Origin: Symbiodinium natans
Lineage: Eukaryota > Sar > Dinophyceae > Suessiales > Symbiodiniaceae
Assembly: GCA_905221605.1 (NCBI GenBank)
Contig: CAJNDS010002523.1
Coordinates: 862,001 to 926,000, forward strand
DNA length: 64,000 nt
Direction of reading: 5' to 3'
The notes beneath the pieces were generated by a model. It was given only the letters and a program-made list of their open reading frames with translations, made no database searches and had not been told where the DNA came from. Shown here piece after piece: positions 49,346 through 60,552 of this stretch; position 1 is the first letter of the stretch; every line of letters begins with the position of its first letter. A program made the position numbers and the translations under genes.

Positions 49346-52300
49346 CTCACGGACCCTGCGAGTGGGCGGAGGTTGGGTTTAGGGTTTGGCGAATTCTTCC
49401 TCTCCCTCACAGAACCAAAAACATCAACATCCCGGGGGAAAGGGGGGGAACGAAAGCGGGTGCTTCCTTGGCTTATTGAGGTTTGTAAGGAGACCCTGAA
49501 CAAAACAGGTTAGGATAGCGCTGAGCGCCTGAACATGTGGATAAAAAGGAATCCTTATGACAAGCTTACACCAAGAAATGACCTTGCAGCCCCTAAACCC
49601 TAAACCCTGTATCTGAACAACACGACTCTAAACCTAAAACCCTAAACCCCTGAACCGGAACCAATCATAGAAGCATCCTGGTTCCTGCGTCCAACACGAA
49701 GCCCTAAACCCTCAACCTCTCAAGGGTGTAGGGCTTGGGGTTTAGGGTTCAGGGTTTAGGGCTTGAGGGTTTGGGGTCTCGGGTTTGAGGTTGTAGGGAC
49801 TGGCTGTAAACAACCCCCCCCCCCCCCCCTACGTGACCCCAGCAAGTTTAGGGTTTAGGGTTTAGGGTTTTAGGGTGTAGGGTTTGGGATTTCCTACGTG
49901 ACTCCAAGAATATCCTGGCCTGATAGGTGTGAGGCAGTCAATGTCAACGTACGACTTGCCATCCCGATCCCTGGGCCAGGGTTTAGGGTTTAGGGTTTAG
50001 GGTTCAGGGTTCAGGGTTCAGGGTTTAGGGTGTACGCACATTGGGCTCTTAGGGTTCAGTTGTTTACGGGTTTATAGGGCGACACCGTGGATTTCTTTTC
50101 AGTCCTCTTCAACGGAGCTCACTCGATGTGAAAACCTGGGACACTTCAGCAGACAGTATCTGCCGAGCCTGGACCCCCGATCGCCGTACCACACTGGGAG
50201 GATCCAAAAAGTAGATTTTCTAAGAATGACCCAAGAGTATTGGGTACCCTAACCCTAAACCCTAAACCCTAAACCCTAAACTACCCTAAACGCTAAACCC
50301 TTACTTTGCGGGTGCTATTTTTTGGATCCTCCCAGGGGTCTGGGTGCCTCCTCAGGCGCGAAGACCGGTTGAACCCTAAACCCTGAACCCTGAACCGTCA
50401 ACGACCACATGCACTTAACGGTTTTAGGGTTTAGGATTTAGGTTTAGGGTTTAGGGTTTAGGGTTTAAGGTCCCTGAAAACCACTACATCATGCCCTTCG
50501 GCCGAGGTCCTCCTCCCACTCAGGGTTTAGGGTTTATAGGGTTTAGGGTTTAGGACCCAAGAGTAAACTACCCCTTAAAAAAGGGGGGAATAAGAGCCTA
50601 CTCTGGGCCCTAGTTTATCATCACAATAGGGAAGAAAGGTTCAGTTTTGCGGTTACGGGTTTAGACTTAGCCCCAAAGCCCTTAAAGCCCTAGACCCTAA
50701 ATCCTAAGCCTTGAACCTTAAACCTTAAACCCCCCGAAGCCCCTTAAGCCTCCAGGGGGTTTCTCAAGGATTGAAGGCGGGAACCTTCTGGGACCTTAGG
50801 GGTAGCGTAGGAGGGGTTAGGGTTTAGGGTTTAGGGGTTGCGAGCCCCGAAGGAGACCGCCAAGCATCACCTCTGACCACCCATCCCCTGCATGTAAAAC
50901 TCATATCACCCCTCCCTCGCCTCATTGCCCTAAACCCTCAACCCGAAACCCGAAACCCTAAACTCCCTCAACCCATATGCTGGGGGGGGGGGGGGGGTTG
51001 GGTTTGAGGATTCCCAGAAGAGGCGAACTCTAAAAGACTACAGACCCCTTTTAAACCCCAACCCTCTAAAGGAATACCCTACACCCGGCCCCCCTGCAAG
51101 GAAAGAGAGAATCAGTCGAGGGTGGGGGGAGGGGAGGGGAGGTTAGTGATGGGAAGTCAATATTCAATATTCATCCACAACACGCTGGGTACACGTTGGT
51201 AATCATTTTGGGGTGCCTTGGCGGTTCAGCTACACCCCAGAACCCCGGAACTAAACCCTAAACCCTGAACCCTGATTCCTGATCCCTGAAACTACAAAAT
51301 GAACCCTAAACCCTGAACCCCGGTCCCTGATCCCGAAACTCTAAACCGTGAAACCTGAACCCTGCTCCTTAAACCCTGAATCCGAAACCCTACACCCTGA
51401 ACCCTAAACCCTGAACCCTGAACCCTAAACCCTAAAACCCTGAACCATAAACCCTAAGCCCTGAACCCTAAACCCTAAACCCTAAACCCTAAACCCTAAA
51501 CCCTAACAATATGAAACCCTAAAACCCTGAACCCTAAACCCTAAAACCCCTAAACCCTGAAGCTTGAGCCCCGCACCTGAACCTGTGCGCTGCTGCTTGC
51601 CCTGCTCGCCTCCCTGAGGCTCCTCAGCTTCAAACCCCACATATAGTTTAGGGTTTAGGGTTTAGGGTTTAGGGTTGAGGGTTTAGGGTTTAGGGTTTAG
51701 GGTTTCGGGTTTTAGGGTTTCGGGTCAGGGTTTAGGGTTCAGGGTGTAGGGTTTAGGGCTTTGGTATTAGGGTTAAGGGTGAGGTTTTAGGGTTTAGGGT
51801 TCAGGGTTTAGGGTTTTAGGGTTGTAGGGCCTAGGGTTTTAGGGTTTTAGGTTTTAGGGTTTTAGGGCCTAGGGTTTAGGGTTTAAGAGTTTAGGGTTTA
51901 ATCAACCCTTTGTAAGAATGGCCTTAGGGGGCTCGGCTGTAGGGATTTGTTTGCGATCGTTGGGGCCTCAGAGTGGTATTTAGGTGTGAAGGGTATGTAA
52001 GGTACTCAGGGTATTTAGGGATTAGGGGCTCTAGGGTTTCAGGGATGTGGGCTTCCCAGGTACCTTGGCCTGTAAACCACCCTAAACCCTAAACCCTAAA
52101 CCCTAAACCCTAAACCCTAAACCCTCTGGGTCCTAGTGGGGTTTGAGGCGGAATCAAAGCCAGGAGGCGAGGGGCGGTACTTTGCGGCTGCGGGGCTTCG
52201 GGTGCGTAGGTCCGGTTGAGGGTTTAGGGTTTAGGGTTTAGGGTTCTAACTCCGCTGCGGGGCTCAAGCTTCAGGGTTTAGGGGTTTTAGGGTTTAGGGT

Positions 52301-52387
52301 TCCGGGTGTTAGGGTTTCATATTGTTAGGGTTTAGGGTTTAGGGTGTAGGGTTTAGGGTTTAGGGCTTAGGGCTTAGGGTTCCAGAG
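49346..52387. repeat. Telomeric mosaic with foldback element and duplicated flank
   Basis: No gene. Poly-C at 49813-49829. CCTACGTGACCCCAGCAAG at 49828-49846 recurs as CCTACGTGACTCCAAGAA at 49893-49910 around a telomeric tract. A foldback element lies at 50194-50335, with 20-bp arms starting CTGGGAGGATCC and one mismatch, containing CCCTAAA units. A family A copy is at 50554-50613. 51240-51560 and 51645-51900 are long degenerate tracts of opposite strand sense. Confidence 0.82.
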
Positions 52388-52655
52388 CCGCCCTTGTTTC
52401 GCGTTGTTTCGCGCGCGCACAGGCCTCTCAGCCCTTCTGATGCCCTGTGGCCTGGCCAGGGTCCTATTTCGGCGCCTGTAAACATGGGACCGGCGGCCGC
52501 GGCGAGTGAGCCAATGCCCTTGCAGACGGTGGGAAAACGGTGCCACCAGCAGGTGGACTTTCTTGTCGTTCCCTTCTGTCACTACACGCTTTTGGAACAT
52601 GCTGCCCTCCTCCAGCGGACCATCCATGCTTATGTCAGCCGTCTCCCACATGGTT
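52388..52655. other. GC-rich island, possible gene fragment
   Basis: About 270 bp between telomeric tracts, open on both strands (plus 52394-52672, 92 codons; minus 52651-52367, 94 codons). No motif allows a choice. Probably a captured fragment of a former exon. Confidence 0.4.
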
Positions 52656-52906
52656 TAGGGGTTAGGGTTTAGGGTTTAGGGTTTCGGACTTGTGGGTTTC
52701 ATGGCCCGACTTGATGACCGCGAGAGCCCTGGGTTTTGTTTTGGGGGCCCTAAACCCCAGACCCTAAACGTTTGAACCCAACACCCTGAACCCCAAACCT
52801 AAACCCCAACCCTGAACCCTAAACCTCCTGACGCAGAAGCAGCCGAAACCGCAACAAAGCGGGAAAGGTACTTGCCCGTGACGACTCCGGGCTCTTCACA
52901 ACCCTA
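52656..52906. repeat. Telomeric mosaic
   Basis: TTTAGGG then degenerate CCCTAAA units; no gene. Confidence 0.85.
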
Positions 52907-53026
52907 CAGGGTGGGGCCCCCTTACTATACTAACTGTAGTTAAGGGACTTATAACCTAACTTAGGGTCCTTTTAACCCAATTTAGGGCCCTTATAACTCT
53001 ACTTATAACTAGGGGGCCCCACCCTG
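52907..53026 (+). mobile_element. 120-bp MITE family B, copy 4
   Basis: Same orientation and length as copy 1, with intact terminal repeats and TA on both sides (52905-52906, 53027-53028). One T in place of A in the third internal unit. Confidence 0.93.
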
Positions 53027-54412
53027 TAAGCCCCAATCCCTTCTGCCTGAAGACCAGGTACCTCTGTAGCACAATGCATGGTTTAGGGTTTAGGGTTTAG
53101 GGTACAACCCTAAACCCTGAACCCTGAACCCTGAACCCTAAACCCTAAACCCTAAACCCTAAACTACGGACACCTGGGCCCTGGGATGCTGCGTAGCGGC
53201 CTCAGGAGGTACCACCGTGCAACGGCAAGTGGGGCAAACCTCATGCAGAGACTTTTTTGCGGGGTTTAGGGTTTAGGGTTTAGGGTTTAAGCTTGACTTT
53301 CTGTTTTTTGGGGGGGGAGGGGGGGGGGGTTGGGGGGGGGGGGGGGGGGGCGGGGACCCTGAGCCTCAGAGTAAGGTTGACCTGAATTTTGGGGGGGAGA
53401 ATAAGGTCTTCGTGCCGGGCTTTACGGGGCTACGGATCCTGGAGTTACTGGGGTTTAGGGTTTAGGGCTTAGGGTTTACGGTTTAGGGTTTAGGGTTTAG
53501 GGAATCTTGCAGGGCTTTGGGGGGGGGGGGGGGTTTCGAGGTAGACCCGAAACCCAGTCTCTATAGATATAAAGGAAACTCACAGGGCAGTTCCTGCTTA
53601 TATAAGCAAGGGTTTAGGGTTTAGGGTTTAGGGTTTAGGGTTTAGGGCTGAGGGTTTAGGGTTTAGGGTTTAGGGCAGTTTAGGGAATTCAACAATTTTT
53701 GGTTTGGTGTAAGTCACTTGTAAGACTCCTGTGAAGGAAATTATGCACCTCAAGCTGCTTCATGAGCCTCCGAAGGAGTAGCAGCTTTGCTTCGTGGGTT
53801 TCATTAGGGTTTAGGGTTTAGGGGTTTAGGGTATTTCTGAGCCCAGATTGTTTTTGTTTTGTTGCCTGGGGGGGGGGGGCTTAAATCGTGCACACTTGCA
53901 TCTTTGCGTTAAGTTTCAACAGATGTACATGAACAGCTTCCTGGATACATCAAACCCTGAGCCCGGCAACCCTTGACCCTCATTCTCAAAGGTTGCCTTT
54001 GTCATCAACTCCCCAGTTGAGGGCTTAGAGGGTCTAGGGCTTTGGAGTCAGCGATCAAAACCCAATACCCTAAACCCTAAACCCTAAACCCTAAACCCCT
54101 AACCCCGAAACCCTAAGCTGCAGACACCCAGTCGTCACATCGACGCCAGCCAGGTTTCACGGGATTCTCGTTACGGGGGTTGCTGCAACTTCAGGTTCAA
54201 GGTTTAGGGTTTGGAGGTTTAGTGTTCTTGGGTTCGCCTTACATTTGTGTGGCCGACGAAACCCCGGACCTTGCTAAGCCCGACATCCCTAAACCTCAAG
54301 CCCTTCTTCGCCAAAACTGACCCCTACTAACCCTGAATCCCTGGGCCCCACTTTCCCTGAAAAAGGCCTCAAGACGCTGATGAATCCAAGAACTCCTAAA
54401 CTCTGTACGACA

Positions 54413-54503
54413 GGGGTCGGAATAACTACCCATAGTACTCCCTGATGGTCCCTTTAGAAATCTACCATCATAACCCCCAAATCCTGTTCTAATTATTAAG
54501 GCC
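54413..54503 (-). repeat. Dispersed element family D, inverted copy
   Basis: GGGGTCGGAATAACTACC ... AACCCCCAAATCCTGTTCTA. The next copy, at 54794-54890, has the same orientation 290 bp away. Confidence 0.72.
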
Positions 54504-54793
54504 CTAAACCCTAAACCCTAAACCCTAAAACCTAAACCCTAAACCCTAAACCCTCAACCCTAAACCCTAAACCTTAAACCCCTAACCCCCCTGTTACCCC
54601 ACCAAACGTTAAACCCCCTAAACCCAAAACACCCTGAACCCTGGGATGGTCCGCCTGATACTAACGGTCCTTTAGGGTTTAGGGTTTAGGGTTTAGGGTT
54701 TAGGGTTTAGGGTTTAGGGTTCCCCCCGATTGTAATCCCTATTAAGGAGTGCTAGTACAAGGGGAAGCATCCCCACCTAAAGCCCTAATATAT

Positions 54794-54890
54794 TGGTCGG
54801 AATAATTGCGAATAGTATTCCCTCATGGTTCCTTTGTACATATATTGAAGTAGCCGCCCAAACCCTATTCTAATTGAGGCCCCTGTATTC
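54794..54890 (-). repeat. Dispersed element family D, inverted copy
   Basis: GGTCGGAATAATTGCGAATA ... CCCAAACCCTATTCTAATTG. Confidence 0.72.
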
Positions 54891-55042
54891 CTAAACCCTA
54901 AACCCCTAAAACCCTCCATGCAAAGCCACCTCGCTCTTCGCTAGCCAGATGTCCACGCAGGCTCCTAAGATCGACTCTTCTAGGGTTTAGGGTTTAGGGT
55001 TTTAGGGTTTAGGGGTCTAGGGTTTCGAATGGTCCCTCTTCA

Positions 55043-55136
55043 TATGGGCCCTTACATGGCGATCCCTGGTGTCACCCAAGGGCCTTTGCTTCAGAACCAT
55101 TTAAGGAGGTCAGGGGGCCATAATCAGGGGCCATGT
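55043..55136 (+). repeat. Dispersed element family G, copy 2
   Basis: ATATGGGCCCTTACATGG, CTTCAGAACCATTTAAGGAG, GGGGGCCATAATCAGGGGCC. Confidence 0.6.
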
Positions 55137-55983
55137 AACTATACCCTAAACCCGAAACCCTATGGCTCGGATCGCAGGAGCCCTGAGCCCGTTAGGGTTT
55201 AGGGTTTAGGGTTTAGGGTTTAGGGTTTAGGGTTTAGGGTTTAGGGTTTAGGGTTTAGGGTTTAGGGTTTAGGGTAACCCCAAGTGGTAGCTGGAAGCCA
55301 AAACGCATACCAAACGTTTCGGGTTTTGGGGCTACTTAAACAGGGAACCCAGAGCCCAAAAAAGGGCAAAGGCGACCACTGAGCTAGCACGTGAAGCCAA
55401 GCCTGAGAGCCCTAAACCCTAGACCCTAAACCCTAAACCCGCAAGTGCTGCACAAGAGTCGATGGAAGATGTGCTCGCAAGGAAAGCGGCGCACGTGGTG
55501 ACCCAGAAGCATGTCGCCCATGCACAGGGTGCCTCATTTTGGGGCTTAGGGTTTAGGGTTTAGGGTTTTCTGAAGGAAGGGGAAGTGGGGGGGGGGGGGG
55601 GGGATATGGGTTGGAGACCCTAAGCCCGCCTAAACGCATATCACTCAAACAAACTAAGTCCCAAACCCTAAACCCTACACCGCCTTATGCCCCAAGCCCC
55701 TACGGCCTAGGCCCGTGATCCACCTTGAACCCCCTCCCTTCATTTTTACACCAGGCTTGAAGAGTTCATGCGGAAAGGTCGCCAACCAAGAACGCTGGGT
55801 CAAGAGCTTGGAAGGGTTTAGGGCTTAGGGCTTAGCGCTTAGGGTTTAGGGTTTAGGGTTTGGGGGGTGGTAGTGCATGTCGCATGTCTTCCTACCCGGC
55901 CCCACGCTCTTCCCTTCGGTTATACCCCTCCCTCCGAAGAACCAGCCAGAAAAATGGCAAGACTGAACGCATTCTGTTGAAGT

Positions 55984-56019
<36 letters not shown>
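55984..56019 (+). repeat. 36-nt poly-G tract
   Basis: Uninterrupted G run, the second longest homopolymer of the window. Strong quadruplex potential and a likely assembly-sensitive spot. Confidence 0.95.
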
Positions 56020-56020
<1 letters not shown>

Positions 56021-56539
56021 TGGGGCTTACCGTTTAGGATGCTTCATCTGCTGGGCCCAAGGGCTACTTGAGGATTCCTTTGGGGGCTGACGGCCTGGAG
56101 ATGGTTTAAGGGCCAAAGACCTTGAAACTGAGCATCCGATTTTTTCATGGCTCCCATATACCACCGGGGTTTCGGGTTTAGGGTCTAGGGTTTAGGGTTT
56201 TGAGGGTTTAGGTTTAACACTAACCGAACTCGCAACCCTGAACCCTAAAACCTGAAACCTGAGCCCTAAACCCTAAACCCTAAACCCTAAACCCTAAACC
56301 CTAAACCCTAAACCCTAAACCCTAAACCCTAAACCCTAAACCCTAAACCCTAAACCCTTGAAGCAAAGCAATTCCCTTCGGCGCCGCTCGCGGGTTGCGT
56401 GCAGCCAAGTGGCAGATCCATCGAGCGCGTTGGGACTCCGGATCCTCTCAAACATGTACCCCTAAGCCGCATACCCTGGTTTAGGGTTTAGGGTTTAGGG
56501 TTTAGGGTTTAGGGTTTAGGGTTTAGGGTTTAGGGTTTG
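56020..56539. repeat. Telomeric arrays around a 120-bp island
   Basis: A CCCTAAA array at 56262-56357 and a TTTAGGG array at 56479-56538 enclose a unique GC-rich island, the orientation expected of both ends of a linear molecule. No gene. Confidence 0.88.
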
Positions 56540-57012
56540 CCATTAATGTTATTACCGTGAAGAGAATGAGAGAGCACGTTAATACTAATATTACAAGTTA
56601 ACGCGTGAATATTAGTATTAGTGTGCGAACGCATGAACGCAACAACTGGACCATGAGGTAGAGACTGCCGCTGGACGCTATTAACCCAGCTTACGGATCG
56701 CTTCTAAGGGTGACTCTCCTTCCCATGGAATCTTCTCCTTGTTTCGCTCTTGCATTCACACGCCAATAATAGTATATTCGTGCGTCATTACACTTCTTTC
56801 AGTCCTTACAATATTATCATAACGGCGTGTTCATTGCACTCGCTTCACTTGTTCACTACGTTCACCTTTATTCGAATAGTAAACAGGGACACAAGGCAGT
56901 GATCACACCCTCACGCGCTGGTTATACCATTAAACGCTGTTTCCAAACCATTCAATCTCTCAGGGTTCTCTGCGCTCGGAAAAAAACACGCGTTCCTTGC
57001 ATTTCCTTGTAA
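56540..57012. other. AT-balanced unique island with a perfect 13-bp hairpin
   Basis: About 470 bp of non-telomeric DNA. TAATACTAATATT (56580-56592) pairs with AATATTAGTATTA (56608-56620). A plus-strand frame of 61 codons (56827-57012) has no recognised motif. It may be a non-coding RNA or a decayed sequence; nothing decides. Confidence 0.5.
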
Positions 57013-57039
57013 TTTTAAACCCTAAACCCTAAACCCACA

Positions 57040-57090
57040 GGCCCATACTTCAGAACCCTTTAAAGAAGGTAAGGGACCATTAAGGGACGG
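57040..57090 (+). repeat. Dispersed element family G, copy 3
   Basis: GGCCCATACTTCAGAACCCT, TTAAAGAAGGTAAGGGACCA. Confidence 0.65.
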
Positions 57091-57414
57091 CCCTAACCCC
57101 AAACACCAAACCCGAAACCTTTACATATATATGAAACAACCCTAAACCCTAAACCCTAAACCCAAAACCAGAAAAAAAAACCCTAAACCCTAACCCTAGA
57201 CCCTAAACCCTAAACCCTAAACCCTAAATGCGTGGTCCGACCACCATCGTGGTGAGTCTCGGAGTCCATACAGGACTCGCTCCAAGAGTCTCCACACTTC
57301 GGTTTGAGGGTTTAGGGTTTAGGGTGTAGGGTTTAGGGTTTAGGGTTTAGGGTTTGGGGTTTGGGGTTTGGGGTTTGGGGTTTGGGGTTTAGGGCCAGGT
57401 CTACCAACCACCTA

Positions 57415-57659
57415 GGCAAGTCGAAGCACGCATTTGTGGCCTGGGCTTCGCCCTGGCATTGGAGTTAAGAGGAATGCGCTATTCACGTCGGTTGTGAATG
57501 CCGACCATCGTCTAAACGATGCTTCTGTCAGTGACGCGCGAACAAGTTCCGCCGGAGCCCCATTGGCATACAAGCTGTCGGCGCCTTGATTTGTGGTTTG
57601 GCTTCCACATGCCACCAAATGGCATTGTCTGCGGTAGTTCCCGTCGCTCCCGGCGCCCC
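57415..57659 (-). pseudogene. Ty1/copia-type reverse-transcriptase fragment
   Basis: Read on the minus strand: HLVACGSQTTNQGADSLYAN, GAPAELVRASLTEASFRRWS, then AFTTDVNSAFLLTPMP. This is the start of a copia RT domain: the (R/H)LVACG box, a Tyr/Ala/Gly segment, and the palm motif with the first catalytic Asp (DVxxAFL). About 80 codons survive. The N-terminal part of Pol and the YVDD box are absent. Both sides run directly into telomeric heptamers (57393 and 57660), so the fragment was trimmed or captured at this size. It shows that copia elements, possible donors of enzymes for the LTR element at 4254-13035, exist in this genome. Confidence 0.78.
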
Positions 57660-59214
57660 CTAAACCCGAAACCCTGAACCGCAAACCCTAAACCCTAAAT
57701 CCTGAACCGAAACAGCTAAGGGAGGTGTTCGGAGGTTGAGGCTTGTGGATATTCGGGGCTTCGGGGATTGGAGTTTCCGGATTACGGGTCAGGACTTGGG
57801 TTTTTTGGGACGGTGGGGTATCAGGTTTTAGGGTTTAGGGTGTGGGGTTTGGGATTTTGGGCTTGGGGTTTGGGAGGGCTTTGCGTGTGCGGTTTCCTTT
57901 GTATACAAGCCCTCAGCCCTAACCGAGTACGGTTCGGGGCTGTAGGGTTTAGGGTTTAGGATTTAGGGTTCGAGGCTCACTAAACCTTGGAGGATTTAAC
58001 TGGGTGCACCTGAGCTGGGCGGATTTTCTGGGGAGCTTTGTTTAATGAAGCTTCTCGGTTCAAGGTCGTGGGAGGCACCCTTAAACCTTTTGAGCCCTTT
58101 GAACCCTAAACCCTTAAAGCCCTCTAAACCCTCTACGTAAATCCTCACCCCTCAACCCTCAACCCAAAACCCTAAACCCTGAACACTACGCTCCTGCTCG
58201 GGATCCTCGAGAACTTCTTGCGTCAAGTGCGATCCTTGCGATGAGGAAGGGGCTTGGGAGGTTAGGGAGTCTAGGATGTAGGGTTTAGGATTTAGGGTTT
58301 AGGATCTAGGATTTAGGGTTTAGGATTTAGGGTTTAGGATTGAGGGTTTAGGGCTTAGTTGGGGTTTAGGGCACCCTAAACCCTAAACCCTAAGCCCTAA
58401 ACCCTAAACCCTAAACCCTAAACCCTAAACCCTAAACCCTAAACCCTAAACCCTAAACCCTAAACCCTAAACCCTAACCCTAAACCCTCAACCCTAAACC
58501 CTAAACCCAAAGCCCTAAACCCTAAACCCTAAACCCTAACCATAGGATCGACAGAGTTGCCCTTGCTTGCTGGTCTTGAGGGCCTGTCACCTGACTCCTC
58601 GAGCAGCTCAACCCAACGAACCCTAAACCCCAAACCCCAAACCCAAAACCCTAAACCATAATAAACCCTAAACCCTAAACCCTAGACCCTAAACCCGAGA
58701 CCCTAAACCCTAAAACCTGCAATCCCTGCAAAGCCGGGGGCTGAAGGAGGCTAAGAAAAGTAACATGGGCCCTCCGGTGATCCCTTACCTCCTTAGGCTC
58801 TACAGGGTATCTAGGGGGGGGGGGGGGGGGGTATAGAAGGCCTCCCAAATTAAGGGCCCTAAACAGTAAACCCTAAACCCCAAACCCTAAACCCTGAGCC
58901 CATATAGGGTTTAGGACTGAGGGTTTTGGGGCTTAGGGTTGAGTGCACAATCGCCTTGTCTTTTGGGGAGCGGGGAAAGAAAGTGGCCCATTGCACCAGC
59001 CTCTGCAATGTGTAAGGTATCTTTGGGCTTCAGCACGCGCAACCAATTTGGGTACGCTATAGCTCCCCAAAGAGTTTAAACCCCAAACCCCAAACCCTAA
59101 ATCCTAAACCCTAAGGGTTTAGGGTGTAGGGTTTAGGGTTTAGGGTTTAGGGTTTAGGGCCCTCCCAGCAGAGCAATAAGAAACGTCGACCTTGGAACTG
59201 GACATTTCACAAAA
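57660..59214. repeat. Telomeric mosaic with head-to-head junction
   Basis: No gene. 58260-58370 is TTTAGGG/TTTAGGA. It meets CCCTAAA head-to-head at 58366-58380 (TTTAGGG-CA-CCCTAAA), followed by a long CCCTAAA array to about 58545. Poly-G at 58817-58830. Confidence 0.87.
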
Positions 59215-59453
59215 CTTACTGTTGCTTAGTAGGAATGAGGGAATGAGGTGCCCTATACAGGGTGGGGCCCCCTTACTATACTAACTGTAGTTAAGGGACG
59301 TATAACCTACCTTAGGGTCCTTATAACCCAATTTAGGGCCCTTATAACTCTACTTATAACTAGGGGGCCCCACCCTGTATACCCCTAAAAATACCCTGTA
59401 AGGGATTATATAGGGTACCCCAGTCCCTCATTCCCTACTGACCAACAGTAAGA
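59215..59453. mobile_element. Inverted-repeat element family C, copy 2, with nested MITE B
   Basis: Arms of about 42 bp: CTTACTGTTGCTTAGTAGG ... GAATGAGGTGCCCTATA at the left and the inverse, ending CCCTACTGACCAACAGTAAG, at the right. The MITE at 59258-59377 sits between them, so family C was present first. Confidence 0.8.
59258..59377 (+). mobile_element. 120-bp MITE family B, copy 5 (nested)
   Basis: Intact terminal repeats and TA on both sides (59256-59257, 59378-59379). Inserted within family C copy 2. Confidence 0.93.
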
Positions 59454-59515
59454 AGAAAATGTCTACGTGGCTTCCTGGCTGCAGGAATTAGGGGGGTTGG
59501 GGTTTAGGGTTTAGG

Positions 59516-59600
59516 GTTTAGGGTTTGGGGTTTGGGGTTTGGGGTTTGGGGTTTGGGGTTTGGGGTTTGGGGTTTGGGGTTTGGGGTTTGGAGTTTGGAG
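59516..59600 (+). repeat. GGGTTTG variant array
   Basis: About ten heptamers GGGTTTG following a few GGGTTTA units. Open frames across it encode GVWGLGF-type repeats only. Confidence 0.93.
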
Positions 59601-60552
59601 TTTGGGGACTGGTTTCAAGCGTTTTGGCACTTTGGTGGCGTGGACCAGCCAAAACGCAGTGCCGCGGAACTGACCGTTCCAGCGCTGGAGAAGCTTCCGC
59701 GGCACAGCGCTCGGAGGAACGCAGATAGCGATCGGTCCAAAGGGGCCGTCGGCCCAAGTGCTGGCGCACAGCGCGAAGCATTTCCGGGCAGAGGTGCTGG
59801 GGTCCAGGCGGAAATCCTCCCACGGCACTCCTCGAAGTTGCAGTAGCGCAGTGCGCTTGCTTTTAACTCTACGACTCTACGCCGCCTACCTTACGAAACC
59901 GTGCCTTAATTTATGGGTATTACATGTCTCCTTCCCCGACTCTCTTTTTCTAAATATACAGATGTCTCAATATGCCCTTATACGTATGTAACATTATGTA
60001 CATGTGCATATAGATAAATGTGTATATCAACATACACATTGTGAGCTGACATGAGTGCATATGCATCTTCTGCTCTGTGATGCATTAGGACTCGGCAGAC
60101 CACCTTGTAGTTTTCCTTTGCATGTAGAGTTTTGCAATTCGTAACAATGCCAATATTTTGGCTCAAGTACCGAGCTTGTGCCTTTGAGCACGGTAGAGTC
60201 GTACAGTAGCTTCTAGGTTGCTGTGCGGTCCGACCGGACGCACTCAGGCGTAGCTGCACAAGTGCTTGGACTCACGAAGTCGTAAAACAGCGTGACCGGG
60301 CTGTGATTGCATTGGCTTAGTGCAAGTCCAGTGCTGGTCGACTTCACAATTGGGGGCTGTTCTGGGAAACGTACAGCTCTTGTGCCTACGGCCCGAGTGG
60401 GCAAGCATTGCTTTGCTTGTCTGTCGCGGTCCGTGACCTGGACGCGTGGACTGTGTGCCACGCTTGCGGCCTGTTAACCAAGGCGCGGCGCTTCGCGTGC
60501 CACGCCTGCGGCCTGCTAACCAAGGCGCGGCTTTTCGCCTTGTGTTGCGGCA
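59601..60552 (+). promoter_or_regulatory. 5' region of the Gag-like ORF
   Basis: Unique sequence with no good ORF. It contains the spliced-leader relic (60149-60167) and a 42-bp tandem duplication at 60455-60496 and 60497-60538 (GTGCCACGCTTGCGG ... GCGGCGCTTCGC). If the element has an LTR it should lie here, but no second copy is in the window, so its boundary cannot be set. Confidence 0.5.
60149..60167 (+). other. Dinoflagellate spliced-leader relic
   Basis: ATTTTGGCTCAAG at 60155-60167 equals the last 13 bases of the dinoflagellate spliced leader, with GCC three bases upstream, as in the leader but with a small insertion. It lies 385 bases before the Gag ATG on the same strand. Known: leader relics mark genes that passed through a trans-spliced mRNA and were reinserted by retroposition. 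Confidence 0.75.

Larger units (their letters stand above)
53029..55983. repeat. Telomeric mosaic with poly-G runs and family D and G copies
   Basis: No gene. A head-to-head junction TTTAGGG-TACAA-CCCTAAA lies at about 53085-53115. G-rich runs at 53311-53350, 53518-53532, 53870-53879 and 55588-55603. Family D at 54413-54503 and 54794-54890, family G at 55043-55136. Perfect TTTAGGG arrays at 54673-54721 and 55195-55275. Confidence 0.83.

Noticed and set aside
48770-49503. Repeat-rich proteins on both strands
   Set aside because: Both frames are translations of the degenerate CACTTGGGTC minisatellite.
59518-59846. Overlapping ORFs of about 100 codons
   Set aside because: They start or end in the GGGTTTG array, conflict with each other and lack any motif.
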